This document shows positions 1-12,035 of a DNA stretch of 64,000 nt, piece by piece (within the stretch, counting starts at the first letter, position 1; every line of letters begins with the position of its first letter). Made by a program: the position numbers and the translations under genes. Location of the stretch: NCBI RefSeq assembly GCF_000801105.2, contig NC_079514.1:21430293-21494292 (forward strand). Direction: 5' to 3'. Source of the DNA: Raphanus sativus (Eukaryota; Streptophyta; Magnoliopsida; Brassicales; Brassicaceae). Under the pieces are notes generated by a model. The model saw only the letters and a program-made list of their open reading frames with translations, was not told the DNA's origin and did no database searches.

Positions 1-57
1 GGTGATAACTAAATACAGTTATCCTAAGTCGAGCTAAAGACTTTAAACTAAGCGCTG

Positions 58-75
58 AATGGGAGGCAACCCATT
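58..75 (+). other. Conserved hairpin upstream of the Athila ORF
   Basis: AATGGG-AGGCAA-CCCATT forms a 6-bp stem with a 6-nt loop. The same hairpin follows the last ORF of B (10758), D (37163), G (57422) and, reversed, F (44557) and E (47971). In those the stem is AGTGGG/CCCACT, so an A-T pair here is a G-C pair there. Confidence 0.6.
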
Positions 76-869
76 TTTCTTTTTATCTCTTTATTTTTAT
101 TTCATTTTTCATTTAATTGTTTCATTCTTATTTTAATTTTTATTTTCACTTTTGCTTTTATTTTTATTTTCATTTTAATTCTTATTTATATTTATTTTTA
201 CTTAATTCTTTTAGTTAGAAATTTTACTTTTTAGTTAGTAACATTTATTTTATTTTCTATGCATTTACTTTCACTTTTGCATAAAATCGATCGATATCAA
301 TCTAATTGTATCGATCGACACGGGGATGTCGAGGCAACTTCTCATTTAACTCGACATCCGCCTCTTCTTCCCTTTATTTCGCAAACCCTAGCCGAATCCT
401 AAAACTCCCTTTTCTCTCTCGATTCTTGACGATTTCCGTTAATTCTTTGCCCAAAACCACTCGATTTCAAGTCCTCCATCGGTTTTCATTAGCATTTCTC
501 TCATTCTCAAAGGTATTGGTCCGAAATTATCTTTGGATTGAAACCCTAAGGTTTGGGTTTTGAATTGGGTGAAATCGGGTTGATTTGGTGCAATTCTAGG
601 TTGTTTTAGATGTTTAACTGTTTATCTAAGTGCTAGGATATTTTGTTTCGCTCAAATCCTCTCTTTCGATTTGTTTTTCGTGTGCACTGTTGATTTGCAG
701 GTTTCGCGAGTCGCCATCGATCGACACAGACTTTGTCCTGTCGATCGATTTCCGATTTTCTGATGAACACTGATTTGGTCTATCGATCGACACACACGAG
801 TGTGCATCGGTCGATATTACTCTTTTTCGCGAACCAATGCTAACTTATTCGTTTTACTTTTCTTTTCAG

Positions 870-2363
870 ATGAGCACAGATTCGGACACTGAAAGAGAGA
901 GGAGGACGAAGATGAGGAGTGATCCCGCCGGCCCTTCAAACCGCCGCAACCACGAGTCCCGAGGGACGACGAGAGGCCTCCATGGCCACATGAGGATAAG
1001 ACCCCCCATCGCTTACAGAGAGGGTCGCGACTTCTCAGACCCGAAGAAGATCATCTCCAGCAGCGAGTGTCTCGATAGAGAGCTCACAGAGCAGTGGGGC
1101 GACTACGACAGCTTGCACTACAACACCTGGATCGATGTCGACATCGAGCCTACACGCTTCATTGACCCGGAGGTCACAGACAAGATGCAGATCCAGGATG
1201 ATCTGTACGCGATGATTGCTCAGCTCGGGCTGGGCACCATAACCACGCACGCATACGACCTCCACGTTCCGTTGGTGCGCCAGTTCATGGCCTCTGTCCA
1301 TCTCACTTACCGCCACGACGGTCCTAAAGTCGCGGGCGACGGCGTTCTCTCTTTCTTTGCTCGAGGGAAGAGATACTCGATCACCATCCCCCAGCTCTGC
1401 CGCATCTTCGGTTTTGAGGAGGATGCTACATCTTGCAGGTTCTCGCCTCTCCCAGGTGCGAGTGATTTCTGGAAGATCATAGGCACGGGCAGCTGGAGCG
1501 GCTCAGCGACTCAGTCTGACGTTCGTCACCCGACGCTCCGCTACTTCCTACGGGCTATTGCCAACACTCTGTTGTGCAAGATGGAGCCCAACAAGGTGCG
1601 CCTACATGATCTCTTATTGCTCTTCCCAGCGGTGAACGGACTGGTCGATCTATCTCACCTCGACACAGCGGGACTGGTAGTCCCCAACCTTGGAGCTCTC
1701 TTCGCCGAGCATCTGATCTCACTGAAGAAGAAACCCTTCTCGGGTTTAGGTAGGAAGAAGGAGAGTGTGGGTAGTCTTCTCGCACCGATCTTTGAGATTT
1801 GTGGTGTCCGTCTGGACAGGAGTACCGCAGACCGCCGCCATCTCTTCATGGACGAGCAGCACCTGATGAACTGCGTCTGGCTCAAGGAGAGCCTTCTCTG
1901 GTTTTTCAGGATTGACCGCCGCTACCGTATGCTTCAGCTCCCGCACCCATCACTCACTGACTTCGACCAGCAGGTCGAGAGGATCCGGTTCAGGCCTGAC
2001 GACGAGTTCTTACAGGAGCTCACCACCGAGTCTCGCCAGGTACCGATGGAGCGTGGTATTGGAGGATTGCAGGCAGCACCCGCAGCTCCCCTTCCTGACT
2101 TCCCAGACATACCTGACGTCCCGATATCTGAGCCAGACTTTCAGAGGACGGTCGTGAGTGCTCTTCGAGCCATCTGGGCTAGAGTCACGCGACCACCATG
2201 TGCGAGCAGGAGGAGTGTCAGAGCAGCAGACCCAGGACCATCTCACAGTACCAGCAGGAGGAGGACGAGGAGGCCACCGACTAGCCTTCTTATCTCTTCT
2301 CTTTATCTTTCAGACTTTTTATTTTTATTTTTATGTTTTGGATTTGCAGGATTTATGTTTTAA
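870..2363 (+). CDS. Athila ORF-1-like (post-pol, env-position) protein
   Basis: This is the extra gene that Athila elements carry between pol and the 3' LTR; its function is not established. I recognise the family from the body of the protein: an Arg-rich start, a segment with FARGKRYSITIPQLCRIFGF around residues 175-195, and a Leu-rich stretch with LLLLFPAVNGLVDL. The frame is open from 837, but I chose the ATG at 870 because it directly follows a splice-acceptor-like TTTTCAG at 863-869. The last ~25 residues are hydrophobic and resemble a membrane anchor. However, another frame of the same DNA encodes an acidic tail that stops at 2284, so the hydrophobic end probably results from a frameshift near 2170-2200. 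It is flanked by TCGATCGA motifs at 717, 741, 783, 2511 and 2535. Confidence 0.75.
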   Translation: MSTDSDTERERRTKMRSDPAGPSNRRNHESRGTTRGLHGHMRIRPPIAYREGRDFSDPKKIISSSECLDRELTEQWGDYDSLHYNTWIDVDIEPTRFIDPEVTDKMQIQDDLYAMIAQLGLGTITTHAYDLHVPLVRQFMASVHLTYRHDGPKVAGDGVLSFFARGKRYSITIPQLCRIFGFEEDATSCRFSPLPGASDFWKIIGTGSWSGSATQSDVRHPTLRYFLRAIANTLLCKMEPNKVRLHDLLLLFPAVNGLVDLSHLDTAGLVVPNLGALFAEHLISLKKKPFSGLGRKKESVGSLLAPIFEICGVRLDRSTADRRHLFMDEQHLMNCVWLKESLLWFFRIDRRYRMLQLPHPSLTDFDQQVERIRFRPDDEFLQELTTESRQVPMERGIGGLQAAPAAPLPDFPDIPDVPISEPDFQRTVVSALRAIWARVTRPPCASRRSVRAADPGPSHSTSRRRTRRPPTSLLISSLYLSDFLFLFLCFGFAGFMF

Positions 2364-3595
2364 AGTTATCTATGTTTTATGCTTTTGCACTATTTCGTAT
2401 GTTTAATTTTCTTTGTGTTTGGACTGACAACAGAGCTAACTTGAGCGAACAAGCTAGACGAGTGAGTGAGTTCCGTGCTAACACATTATCACACATTCTG
2501 TCTTCACCTGTCGATCGATACCATCTGCGGTACATCGATCGACGGGAAAGACAGAAAGGTACGACACTTTGCTTCAATATCTACACTTCTAACTTTTTCT
2601 ATTTATACTTCTCCTACTTATTATTACACCGAGACAGTGTAATTTAAGTATGGGGGAGAGTGTTACTAACATTTATCTTTTATCATCTATTTTTCAAAAA
2701 TAAAATTGTTTTTCGAGTCAAAAAGGAAATATAAGATTTTATTAATGATTTTCTAAACCACTCTTTGGCACTACTCTAGACCTATTAACCACAGATTGCA
2801 CTAGAGATACCAAAGTGGATCAACCTGTCAGTTAGCCACACCTGTCCAGATTGTTTAAAGGAACTGAAGCTAACCTCCAACCTAATACTGACTATCTTAG
2901 CTTGTCTTGGGGCTTGGTATACATTGGATCGGAATCCTCCTACAAGACTGAAAAGGTACAAGTCTGTGCAATTCTGGTTTCCTTTCTTCTCTCTTCGGCA
3001 TCTCAAGATCTAAGTTTATAAGGAAAAGATTGATATGATTTTTTGAGAGGCAGAGGGGTAGGAGTGTCTCCTGCGACCCCAGTATTCTAAATCTCAAGAA
3101 TGATCACACATTGTGGAAACGAGGGATAGGTATATTACCAAAGACCCCATTATTCGCTACACTTTGTCAAAAATATATGAGTTACAATGCAAATGTCAAA
3201 GAGATGGACTAGATGCCTATGTGGCATCGAAACCTGTTGAAATTGAAACTAATAAGAGATTCAGAGAAGAGAGATAAGAGGAGAAAAGAATCAGAAAAGA
3301 CTACCTGCTCAGGAAACTTGTTTGAGTTGAATCCATGTGTCTTTTGATCGATACTCCCAAGGTAAAGCACACACTTTTATTTTATGTTAAGAAATGAGGT
3401 TAGTAAAGGAGAATTTTAGACAAGATCTGCTAAGTTGTTGGATAGATGAATTTGGTTGCTAAACTAGGATAACGTATAAACGTGCATTTGTGGTTGAGAC
3501 CGTTTAGATTCTTATGACGAAGACGTGAGGATTTTTAAGTTTTCAAAAATAGAGTCATGTCGTTTTCGAACCTCCTTCGGAGAGACTACCGTTTG
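2364..3595 (+). other. 3' untranslated region of element A
   Basis: No gene is visible. The stretch holds TCGATCGA motifs near 2511 and 2535 and an internal purine tract at about 2645-2660 (AAGTATGGGGGAGAG). After the tract comes a block that recurs in B, D, G and, reversed, E and F. That block includes a run reading GAGAGGCAGAGGGGTAGGAG near 3046 and GTGGCATCGAAACCTG near 3221. These are shared non-coding parts of the family. Confidence 0.7.
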
Positions 3596-3635
3596 TTTTG
3601 CTTGAGGACAAGCAAAAGAGTAAGTCTGGGGGAGT
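3596..3635 (+). other. Hairpin and polypurine tract of element A
   Basis: TTTTGCTTG-AGGA-CAAGCAAAA at 3596-3617 is a 9-bp stem with a 4-nt loop. It is followed by the purine-rich GAGTAAGTCTGGGGGAGT, which abuts the LTR start. A purine tract just before the 3' LTR primes plus-strand synthesis in LTR elements. Confidence 0.75.
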
Positions 3636-4935
3636 TGATATCCCATGAATTTCACCCGTTTTTAGCCATGGTATATAAGAGTTTTCAATCATATTTACTT
3701 CGTTTTCAAAGTATTTTAGAGTATTTTAGGCACATGTACCTAATTGAAGAAAGCAATACTTTTGAGGCATTTTTAGAGTATTCTCACGAATGAAGAATCG
3801 ACCGATAGGAAACATGCGAGATCGGACAATTAGAGTCAATTACAATCGATCGACATTAAGCCACTCGATGGATCACGATTTAGAAGATTTTCAAGTATCA
3901 CAAAGTGTGCTATTTTTACACAATTAGTCCCTGGCCGCCTGTTAGGCTTTATATACTAGGGTTTTGTATCATTTTAGAGGCAGACTTGCCTAGAGACCTA
4001 TTGGAGAAGAGAAGCAATTTGGTTACCTTAGGAGAAGAGTTAGAGTTGGAGAGATAGATTTGAGACTACAAAATAGAGAAGATCTTGAACTCCCTTTTTA
4101 TCTTACTCATTACTCTTTGTGTTCCTTATTTCATATTAAGTTTTATTCAAACCATCATGATCTTGTCTCTCATGAATATGTCTGAGTAAACCAAATTGTT
4201 AGATTTAGGTTTCTCATAAGGGTGAATCATGTGATGAGATTGTGATAATTGTTAGGGTGATTAAACTAGTTCTTTCACTTTAGTTATTCTTTATACTAGA
4301 TTTAGGATTGATCACCCTTAAATCTAGATCTTAGGATTGAAGAGATAACCAACTGTATACTCTCAATACCCTGAAACAAACTAAAGTGATCTAACTGACT
4401 AGACTCATGCGAAAGGTGGTCTAGATCATTAGAGAACGTGTTCAACCAAATCGATAATGCTTGCTAGAATTACCATCGATCGATACAACCATCGTTGTAG
4501 CGATCGATTGTATGAAAGGTGTATCGATCGATTAGACGAAAGTAGTATCGATCGACTCTTTTCCGAGATCAACAAACGACAGTTGAGATCCGGGATCTAG
4601 TAAAGGAAACCCTACTGGTCGTACAAATTGATTGAGTTCAAGGACTAAAGTCCTAATGTCACTTTCAAACTGCATAATTTCATACCTGAGAAATACTTGA
4701 ATCTAGCTATCTCCCTCATTTAGAAACAACGTTCATTTCAGTTACTGAACAACTTCCTTGTTCACATTAATATTTATTGCTTTAAAACATATAAAATCTT
4801 AAGTCTATCTTTATTTCTAATTAATTGAACCTTCAAGTAATCCTAGAGTCCTTGTGGATTCGATCACTAAGTACTACATCTGAACCTCTTATTTGAGAGA
4901 GTAATTCACTTTTAGGGTAATTTGAGTGATATCAC
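3636..4935 (+). repeat. 3' LTR of element A
   Basis: The LTR starts TGATATCCC directly after the polypurine tract and ends GTGATATCA, giving TG...CA ends. It carries TCGATCGA-type motifs near 3846, 4475, 4522 and 4546, and a TATA-like TTATATAC near 3949. Its inner sequence differs clearly from the LTRs of B, D and G, so A is another subfamily. Confidence 0.8.
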
Positions 4936-5235
4936 ATGCAAGCAACTTGTTAAAGCATTTATAGAAATTATAATCTCCATTCCTAAATAAAAGCCCTATG
5001 TCTAGCACTCTTTATCACATTTAAACAACCCATCATATTGTTAGTTAGAGCAACTACCTTGCTCATTTTAGGAATTGTTACTTTTATTTCCATCATATAA
5101 ACCAACTTCACCTAGGATTGATTAGTATATTTTATTTAATTGGTTCCCTAGCTCCTCTTGATTCGATCCCTAAGTACTACAGCTGTACCTCTTATTTGAG
5201 AGAGTAAGCTCTACTGGGTAATTTGAGCACTATCA
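4936..5235 (+). repeat. 3' remainder of the 5' LTR of element B
   Basis: The sequence starting CATGCAAGCAACTTG matches the inside of B's own 3' LTR from about 13087 and ends ACTATCA just before the PBS. The first ~1050 bp of this LTR is not in the window. The likely cause is that element A inserted here, with CATGC as the target duplication. Confidence 0.8.
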
Positions 5236-5239
5236 AATT

Positions 5240-5257
5240 TGGCGCCGTTGCCGGGGA
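5240..5257 (+). other. Primer-binding site, tRNA-Asp type (element B)
   Basis: TGGCGCCGTTGCCGGGGA is complementary to the 3' end of plant tRNA-Asp(GTC), the primer used by Athila elements. It lies four bases after the LTR end. Confidence 0.9.
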
Positions 5258-5349
5258 GCTTTGATCGCCATTAGATTTAATCTTAATAATCTTAGGTTTT
5301 TCTTTTTACCTCCTTTCTGATTAAAAATTTTTCTTCTCTTTTCAGGTAC

Positions 5350-7123
5350 ATGCCCAGCAGTACCAGAAGCAACAGGAGAAATAAACAATTATTCTCAGAA
5401 GATCCTGCACACTTGGAACGCTCAATCCGCAAAGACCTACGCTCCGCATCGATCGACAGCACCGCAGTACCGTCGACTGATACTCACGTTCAACCCTCGA
5501 CCGACACTCAGACAGCACCGTCGACCGATACCATTCGCCGATCCACATCGTTCGATACTACTCACCGTACATCGATCGACACTATTCCACGAAGCATGGT
5601 CGCGATTTTTATCCTCACGCAGGGCGAGAATGGAAACATGTATGACCAAGATGGTCATCTGCGTAATGCAACAGGTCAGAAGCTAGATGCACAGGGAAAC
5701 ATAATCCCTGAGCCTGAAGCTGAGGCTACAGGAGAAGCTCAAACACGATCGTTGGCAGACTACAATCGTCTAGACGAGTACTACACCAACAAATCAGCTA
5801 TTCGACTTCCAGATATTCAGAAGCCGAACTTCGAGCTCAAGCCTCAGTACTACTCTCTCGTGTCTCAGATACCTTATTCTGGGCTATCACACGAGCATCC
5901 TATGGACCATCTGGAGAGGTTCGAGGATCTTATCGCTGCTATTCGTATGGATGTAGTCCCTGAGGACTACCTACTCTGCAAGCTCTTCAAATACTCACTG
6001 AGTGGAGAAGCTTCGCACTGGCTCAAGCAGCTACCTACCGGATCACTAACATCATGGGCCGACATCAAAAACGCCTTCCTGCGTAATTTCTTTGATGAGG
6101 CACGCGCTGAAGACTTAAGGAGCAAAATCGCCTCTTTCGCGCAAAAGCCTAGTGAGACTTTTAAAGACGCGTGGATCAGATTTAAGTTCTTCCAGCGAGA
6201 CTGTCCACACCATGGATTCAATGAAGTACAGCTGCTAAGCACTTTCTACAGAGGTATCGCCTTGAGGTATCAGATGGCTCTTGATACTGCTAGCGAGGGG
6301 AACTTCAACACTAGGAATCCAATAGAGGCTGTGAGACTTATTGAGAACCTAGCCAACAGCAGCAGCACCAAGAACACTGACTCTGACAAGAAGAAAGCGG
6401 TTTCAGCTATCGGAGAAGACCAGATGAATGAAGTCAGAGCCAAGATAGATGCTTTACATGCATTTCTTGGGCAGCCAGTCTGCTCAGCTAAAGAAGGAGA
6501 GGCTAGAAAAGATGATACAGAGGAAGATGTGAACTACATTGGAGGTACTGGTATTCAGAGATATGGAAACCAGAGTGGAAACAGAAACTTTTTTTGGCAG
6601 TGGTCAGAAGAGTAACTACAACCAGAGTTCACAGTATCAGAAACCCTTCACCAACACAAGGAACTACGGCAACTCAGCTAACCAAAACCCACCACCACCC
6701 ACTCAGGAGAGTTAGTTTGATGCCATGATTGATAGAGTTCTAGAAGGTCAGCAGAAGCTTACAGTAGACTTCAATGGGAAGATTGGCTCTGTCTTCAACA
6801 ATCTGACCACAAGGATAGACACCATTTGCACTCAAGTTAAGAAACTTGAGACACAGATTGTCCAGACTGAAGACTCTATCAGGAGGATTGGAACTTCTAA
6901 GGAAGTAGGGGAAGGAAATAGGAAACACCACGTGAATGCCATTATAGATGATGATTTATGGCAAGTAGTGAAACAGGAGAAGCTAGAAGGAGACTTCGAT
7001 GTGGAAAGTTCACTATTTTCGGTGGATCACAATGGTGTCGATCGACACCAACAAGTCCACATCGATCGACATCAAATGCCATTTCCGGATACGACTGCAG
7101 ATTGCAACGCGGTTAGATATTGA
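5350..7123 (+). pseudogene. gag: Athila-type Gag, broken (element B)
   Basis: Gag forms the virus-like particle. The ATG at 5350 follows TTTTCAG, an acceptor-like sequence. The N-terminus is rich in Ser-Ile/Thr-Asp repeats. The Gag core (residues ~155-340) runs from FELKPQYYSLVSQIPYSG to AVRLIENLAN, and a coiled coil follows (6725-6930). There is no zinc knuckle. Compared with D, one extra T in a T run near 6590 shifts the frame, an A-to-T change at 6715-6717 makes a stop, and a one-base loss near 7112 ends the frame. Inactive. Confidence 0.85.
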
Positions 7124-8472
7124 CACATGCTGAATTCACGGCTTCTCATGCATACCCACCCACCCACACCTACGAAGATATCGACCGACGAGACGAGCCA
7201 CTCATCGATCGACACAAAGATGAGAAACGTATCGATCGACCCTTTTCTCCACCTATCGATCGACACGCACCTCTCACATACCGAGTGCAACTACCATCGA
7301 TAGAAAGCAACCAAATCAATGCACTCAGACCCAAACCGAAACCACAAGCTAACCCTACAGAGATTACTGGTAACCCTTCAGACACTACACCTACATCAGA
7401 GGGAACTGAAGGAAGAAGGTTAAGGAGTAGGAAGGAGAAGATTCCTAAGAACCTTAAGAGGGAAGCTAATGAAAAAGAGATTGATGGTTTCACTAAGAGA
7501 GTTATCAGAATCCCACCAGAAAAACCTTTTGAGGAGGTTTACTTCACAAGCAGATTGTGGATGTTCTTCAGAGAAACAAGGGAGACTGAAAATGACATTA
7601 GAAGAAGGTTTGACAATGTCAGAGAAGATATGAGGAAAAGGATTACTTTGAAGAAGAAGAGTGATCCTGGGAAGTTTGCAATACCCTGTGTAGTACAAGG
7701 GATTGAATTTCGTCATGCACTATGTGACACTGGTTCATCAGTCAGCATCTTACCAAAGGTCATGGCAGACCATCTGGGCCTGCAAGTAGAGCCTTCACCA
7801 GAGATCTTTACATTTGTGGATTACACGCAGAAAAACTCTGGAGGCTTCATCAGAGACCTGGAAGTACATATTGGTAATGCTATCGTCCCTGTGGATTTTC
7901 ATGTCCTAGACATCAAGCTAAATTGGAACTCTTCCCTCTTACTTGGAAGAGCATTTATGGCTACAGTAGGAGCCATATGTGACATGAACACCAACATGAT
8001 TTGCTTGACTCTGATAGATCCAGATATCCACTACGACCCTGTCAAGCTTGGCAAACCACCCGCCAAATCAGTGGTAAAAGATGATGATCCTGGTATCATT
8101 GCAGTTTGTCATTGTGAAGTCGAGTACGAGACAGAGTACTCGGGATCGATCGACAGCACCTTAACATCATCGATCGACACCAGTAAGTCAGGGGAGATCG
8201 ACAACAAACATAGATCATCGATCGACAGAGACTCACCAGATGATGAACTCGATATACCAGATCATTGCTACCCGAATTTCGCCATCCCACCCAGCCGAAA
8301 GGAAGATGATTACTCAGTAAGGAGTTGGGCAGATAGCGGATTTCATGAGAGTTTTGCAGTAGACATAGCCACCTCTTTCCATAGTGGAGACCACAGTGAA
8401 GAACATGATGCAGACTACTGGGAAGACAGAGCTTGGGAAAATTACTTAGAGAATGACAGATTTGCAAATTGA
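7120..8472 (+). pseudogene. Retropepsin-like aspartic protease region (element B)
   Basis: Aspartic protease that would cleave the polyprotein. The active-site triad is in ALCDTGSSVSILPK, followed by the flap region and the hydrophobic SSLLLGRAFMATVGA typical of Athila proteases. It belongs to the same polyprotein as the upstream gag but is in a different frame because of a one-base loss near 7112. A stop after codon 450 (TGA at 8470-8472) cuts it from the extension, where D reads through. TCGATCGA motifs near 7205, 7233 and 7258 and near 8146-8220 lie inside the coding sequence. Confidence 0.85.
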
Positions 8473-10711
8473 TTCCCACAATCGATCGACATCAAACGCC
8501 CACCATCGATCGATTACCTACTACATCCATCAAAACGACATCGTCCATCGATCGACATAACCAGTACCACATCGATCAATATTAACCTGGACGACTTAAA
8601 GGACAAAATCGGAATTTCACTGATTAGGACAACTCCAGCCACGAAAATTCAAACCTCTACACCTTTTACCCAACAACTTCCAGCATTCAGCAATTTTTCA
8701 ATGGAGGACTGCAACACCATGAACAATCGATCCAACCATGCAGCTAGACGTGCGCCATCAACCGCCACCACCACATCACCATCGATCGACGCCATCAACA
8801 GAGCTCAATCTCGATTTCATGAATCTTATGATATCAGGAACCTTTCACTAACACCTGATGAATTTGGAATTTTCAGGGACACAGATGGCTATGCAAGAGC
8901 AATGGATGGAAGAGTTATGCACATAACCAGGGAAGACATAGCAGACATCCTCCAAGTTGCTAATGGACCAGAAAACATGTTCACACAGCAACGTGGCCAT
9001 CCAGACATCCTAGCTCACGTCCAGGACAACCACCACATCACCACAAGGGAGGATACAGTTCCTCATACCTTCGGTCAACCCAGGAGTTCACCATCGATCG
9101 ACATTGTTTCATCACCATCGATTGACGGCGGATATCCCGGATCGATCGACATACAAAGAGTCAGATCGCCCGACAGACGATTGGAGTTTGGACGACGTGC
9201 CTTCAATATTGATGGATCCAGGAGATTCAAATGGGAAGCAAAGGATGAATATGGTGTCTACAGAGATGAGTTTGGCTATGCTAGAGGAGTTGATGGTGAA
9301 ATCATCCATGTTACCAAGGAGCAAATAAGGAGAATTCTAAAGAGAGCATCACTTTTTCACAGAGGTTGCTTACGCCTTCCAGTACACACACGCCCTTACC
9401 ATGCATACAAACCACCACCAGTACCCTACAGTAGAGAGGAGATAGATGATATGGTGACTGATGTATGGAGAGCTCAGACACACCTTGAGGCAAACATGCA
9501 TACATTGGTGGAAGACACTTTCCAGCCTTTGGATGTCAGTTACAAGGACTTCCAGAATGATATGACTGAGATAAGAGTGGAGCTTGGAAACATATTAACC
9601 ATGCTTGAGAAGGAGGCTACGCCACCAATATCGATCGACAGAATACTTGTACCATCGATTGACATCGACAAGACTACATCCAAAGACCGACCAGAATGTT
9701 CATCACCTAAGAAAGATGAATGTGAGATCGCTTATATCAATACACAGATTGGAGACATCTACAACCCTCTCAACAACAATATCGAATGGTTAAGCAAGAG
9801 GATGGATCTTCTACAGAAAGAGCTAGCATCAATTCGCAAGAAAGATCAAGCTAAGAATGCTACTTTTCCATCGATCGACACACTGTATTCACCGTCGATC
9901 GACACAAGGTTCGCAGCACTAGAAGATAGGATGAAAGCATAAGAGCAAAAGCATGAAAAATTCAGCTCACCTATCCTGCGATACCAGGACACACTGTCAC
10001 AGCAGCTGAACGAGCTACAACAAGACATGGGCATAGTTCAAGATCATCTTGGTCTTCGTGACAGAAACGCAACATCGATTGACAGGCCTAGACCAATATC
10101 GATCGACATCGAGCCACCACCAGCGAAGAGAGCATGCACTACAGCAGAAGTTGATGAAATCAAACATGAGCTGTACGAGGCTATGGATGCCATGGAAAAG
10201 AGACTCAACGGGACCTGTGATACCATTGATGACACTGTTCACGGACGAGTAAACAGCCTATGCAGAACCACTCGCCAAATGAAGGGAGATATACGTGCTT
10301 TGCAGTATCAAGGACAACGTTCAGCATCGCTCGACACAGTTGATACTGAGTCGACCGACGGAACTCTCAGCGAAACGACCGACGCGCATTTAGTAGCGTC
10401 GATCGACACCGAGTCCTTAGCATACCGAGATCAGTTACCGAGATCAGTTTATTCATGACAAGATCGATGCATTACAGAGCAAGCTGAAGGAATTGTCCGT
10501 ATATACCTACCAGACCATCGACAGGAAGGTTGGCAACATCGAATTCATTGAAAATTCTGTGAGGAAGCTTCAAGATACAGTCCTCAAGATAGATAAGAAA
10601 CAACTAAGGTCAGATGATGCAACAAGAAGCTTCGCTGCCACATGGTTCAACAGTAGGAGACACAAGATTGATGATTGCTGTCCAGTAATCAGCAGTTTCT
10701 GCACCCCATGA
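8473..10711 (+). pseudogene. Ser-Ile-Asp-rich extension and coiled-coil tail (element B)
   Basis: This occupies the place of pol but contains no pol domain; function unknown. From 8701 it has two related modules, FGIFRDTDGYARAMDG and YGVYRDEFGYARGVDG, then long coiled coils (9460-9600, 9780-9850, 10150-10300), ending with a conserved tail through DDATRSF. SID repeats encoded by TCGATCGAC separate the parts. Breaks: the region 8473-8700 is out of frame, there is a stop at 9940, and a ~13-bp tandem duplication near 10430 (CCGAGATCAGTTA) shifts the frame. The ORF ends at 10711, shortly before the conserved hairpin. Confidence 0.75.
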
Positions 10712-12035
10712 GTCACTACCTACCACAGTCAAGCTAAATGACTATAACAAAGCGCTGAGTGGGAGGCAACCCACTATTAGGTTTTCTTTTATTTTCCTTT
10801 GTTTTATTATTTTTCATTTTTGCTTTTATTTTTCGGATTTATTTTGCAGTTTTTATTAGATCCAAGTAGAATGATAATTCGGTCGACCGACATTTACCAT
10901 TCATATCGCTCGACATTTACCATTCATATCGCTCGACACCACACGACCGACATTTACTATTCATTCTAACTTGTTATATTTATTAATTATAATTTATTTT
11001 CTTTACCTCACCACCGGCTGTGTTACACTGGGACAGTGTAATTTAAGTCTGGGGGGGAGTTTACTAATATGTGTTTTTATTTTGGTTTTTATTCAAATTG
11101 TTTTTCAAAATTATTTTTCGCATGAGTATTAAATAGGAACATTGATATAGATTTATATTTGATTGTCTGACCACTCCATTCTAGATTACTGATCGCAAAT
11201 AGTACTGAAGATGCTAAAGTGGATCAACCTGTCATCTATATTCACTAGCTAAGATTTTTTGAAGGAACCAAAGCTGACCTCCAACACTAATACTGATTTA
11301 TTTGCTTATCTTGGGGCTTGGAAATCACTGGATCGGAATCCTCTTACAAGTCTGGAAGGTAAAAAGTCTGTGTGTTTTTGGTTCCCTTCCTTCTCTCTCT
11401 TCAGCGTCTCAAGATCTAAGTTTATGTTATAAAAGATTGAAATGATTTCTTGAGAGGCAGAGGGGTAGGAGTGTCTCCTGCCACCCCAGTATTCTAAATC
11501 TCAAGGATGATCACACATTGTGGAAACGAGGGATAGGTAAATTACCAAAGAACCCATTATTCGCTACACTTTGTCAAAAATATATGAGTTACAATGCAAA
11601 TGTCAATGAGATGGACTAGATGACCTTTGTGGCATCGAAACCTGTTGAAATTGAAACTAATAAGAGATTCAGAGAAGAGAGATGAGGGGAGAAAGGGATC
11701 AGAGAAGACTACATGTGTGTTCAGATCTTTGTTGGAGTTGAATCCATGTGTCCTTTGATCGATACTCCCAAGGTAAAGCCTGCACTTTTATTTTATGAGG
11801 TTAGTAGAGGGGAATGTCAGATGAGATTTGCTAAGTTGTTGACTAGATGAGTTTGGTTGCTAAGCTAGGATAAGGCATAATGCACTTCTGTGATTAGGAT
11901 GTTTAGACATGGATTGCAAACCCATAGAGTGATGACTTCAATATTTTGAATCTTTGAGTTCCTGCTGTTTTCAAACCTTTTCCAAGGACTACTGTTTTTG
12001 CTTGAGGACAAGCAAAGGAGTAAGTCTGGGGGAGT
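10712..12035 (+). other. 3' untranslated region, hairpins and purine tracts (element B)
   Basis: No gene is visible. The hairpin AGTGGG-AGGCAA-CCCACT is at 10758-10775. A TCGACCGA/TCGCTCGA cluster is at 10880-10960. The internal purine tract AAGTCTGGGGGGGAG is at 11045-11059. The hairpin TTTGCTTG-AGGA-CAAGCAAA is at 11997-12016, and the polypurine tract is at 12017-12035. In A the distance from the first hairpin to the internal tract is ~2.57 kb because it holds the Athila ORF; here it is ~270 bp. Confidence 0.75.

Larger units (their letters stand above)
1..4935 (+). mobile_element. Element A: 3' part of an Athila-like Ty3/gypsy retrotransposon
   Basis: The window opens inside this element. 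In order it has a conserved hairpin, an Athila ORF-1-like gene, a long 3' untranslated region with an internal purine tract, a hairpin next to the polypurine tract, and a 1300-bp LTR that begins TGATA and ends TATCA. The untranslated region and purine tracts align by eye with elements B, D and G, so all belong to one lineage. Gag and pol would lie to the left of the window. The five bases after its LTR (CATGC) continue the LTR of element B, so A is inferred to have inserted into B. Confidence 0.85.

Noticed and set aside
3636..5235. A single 1.6-kb LTR between element A and element B
   Set aside because: It contains a complete TG...CA LTR (3636-4935) followed by the last 300 bp of a different LTR; treating it as one would miss the nesting.
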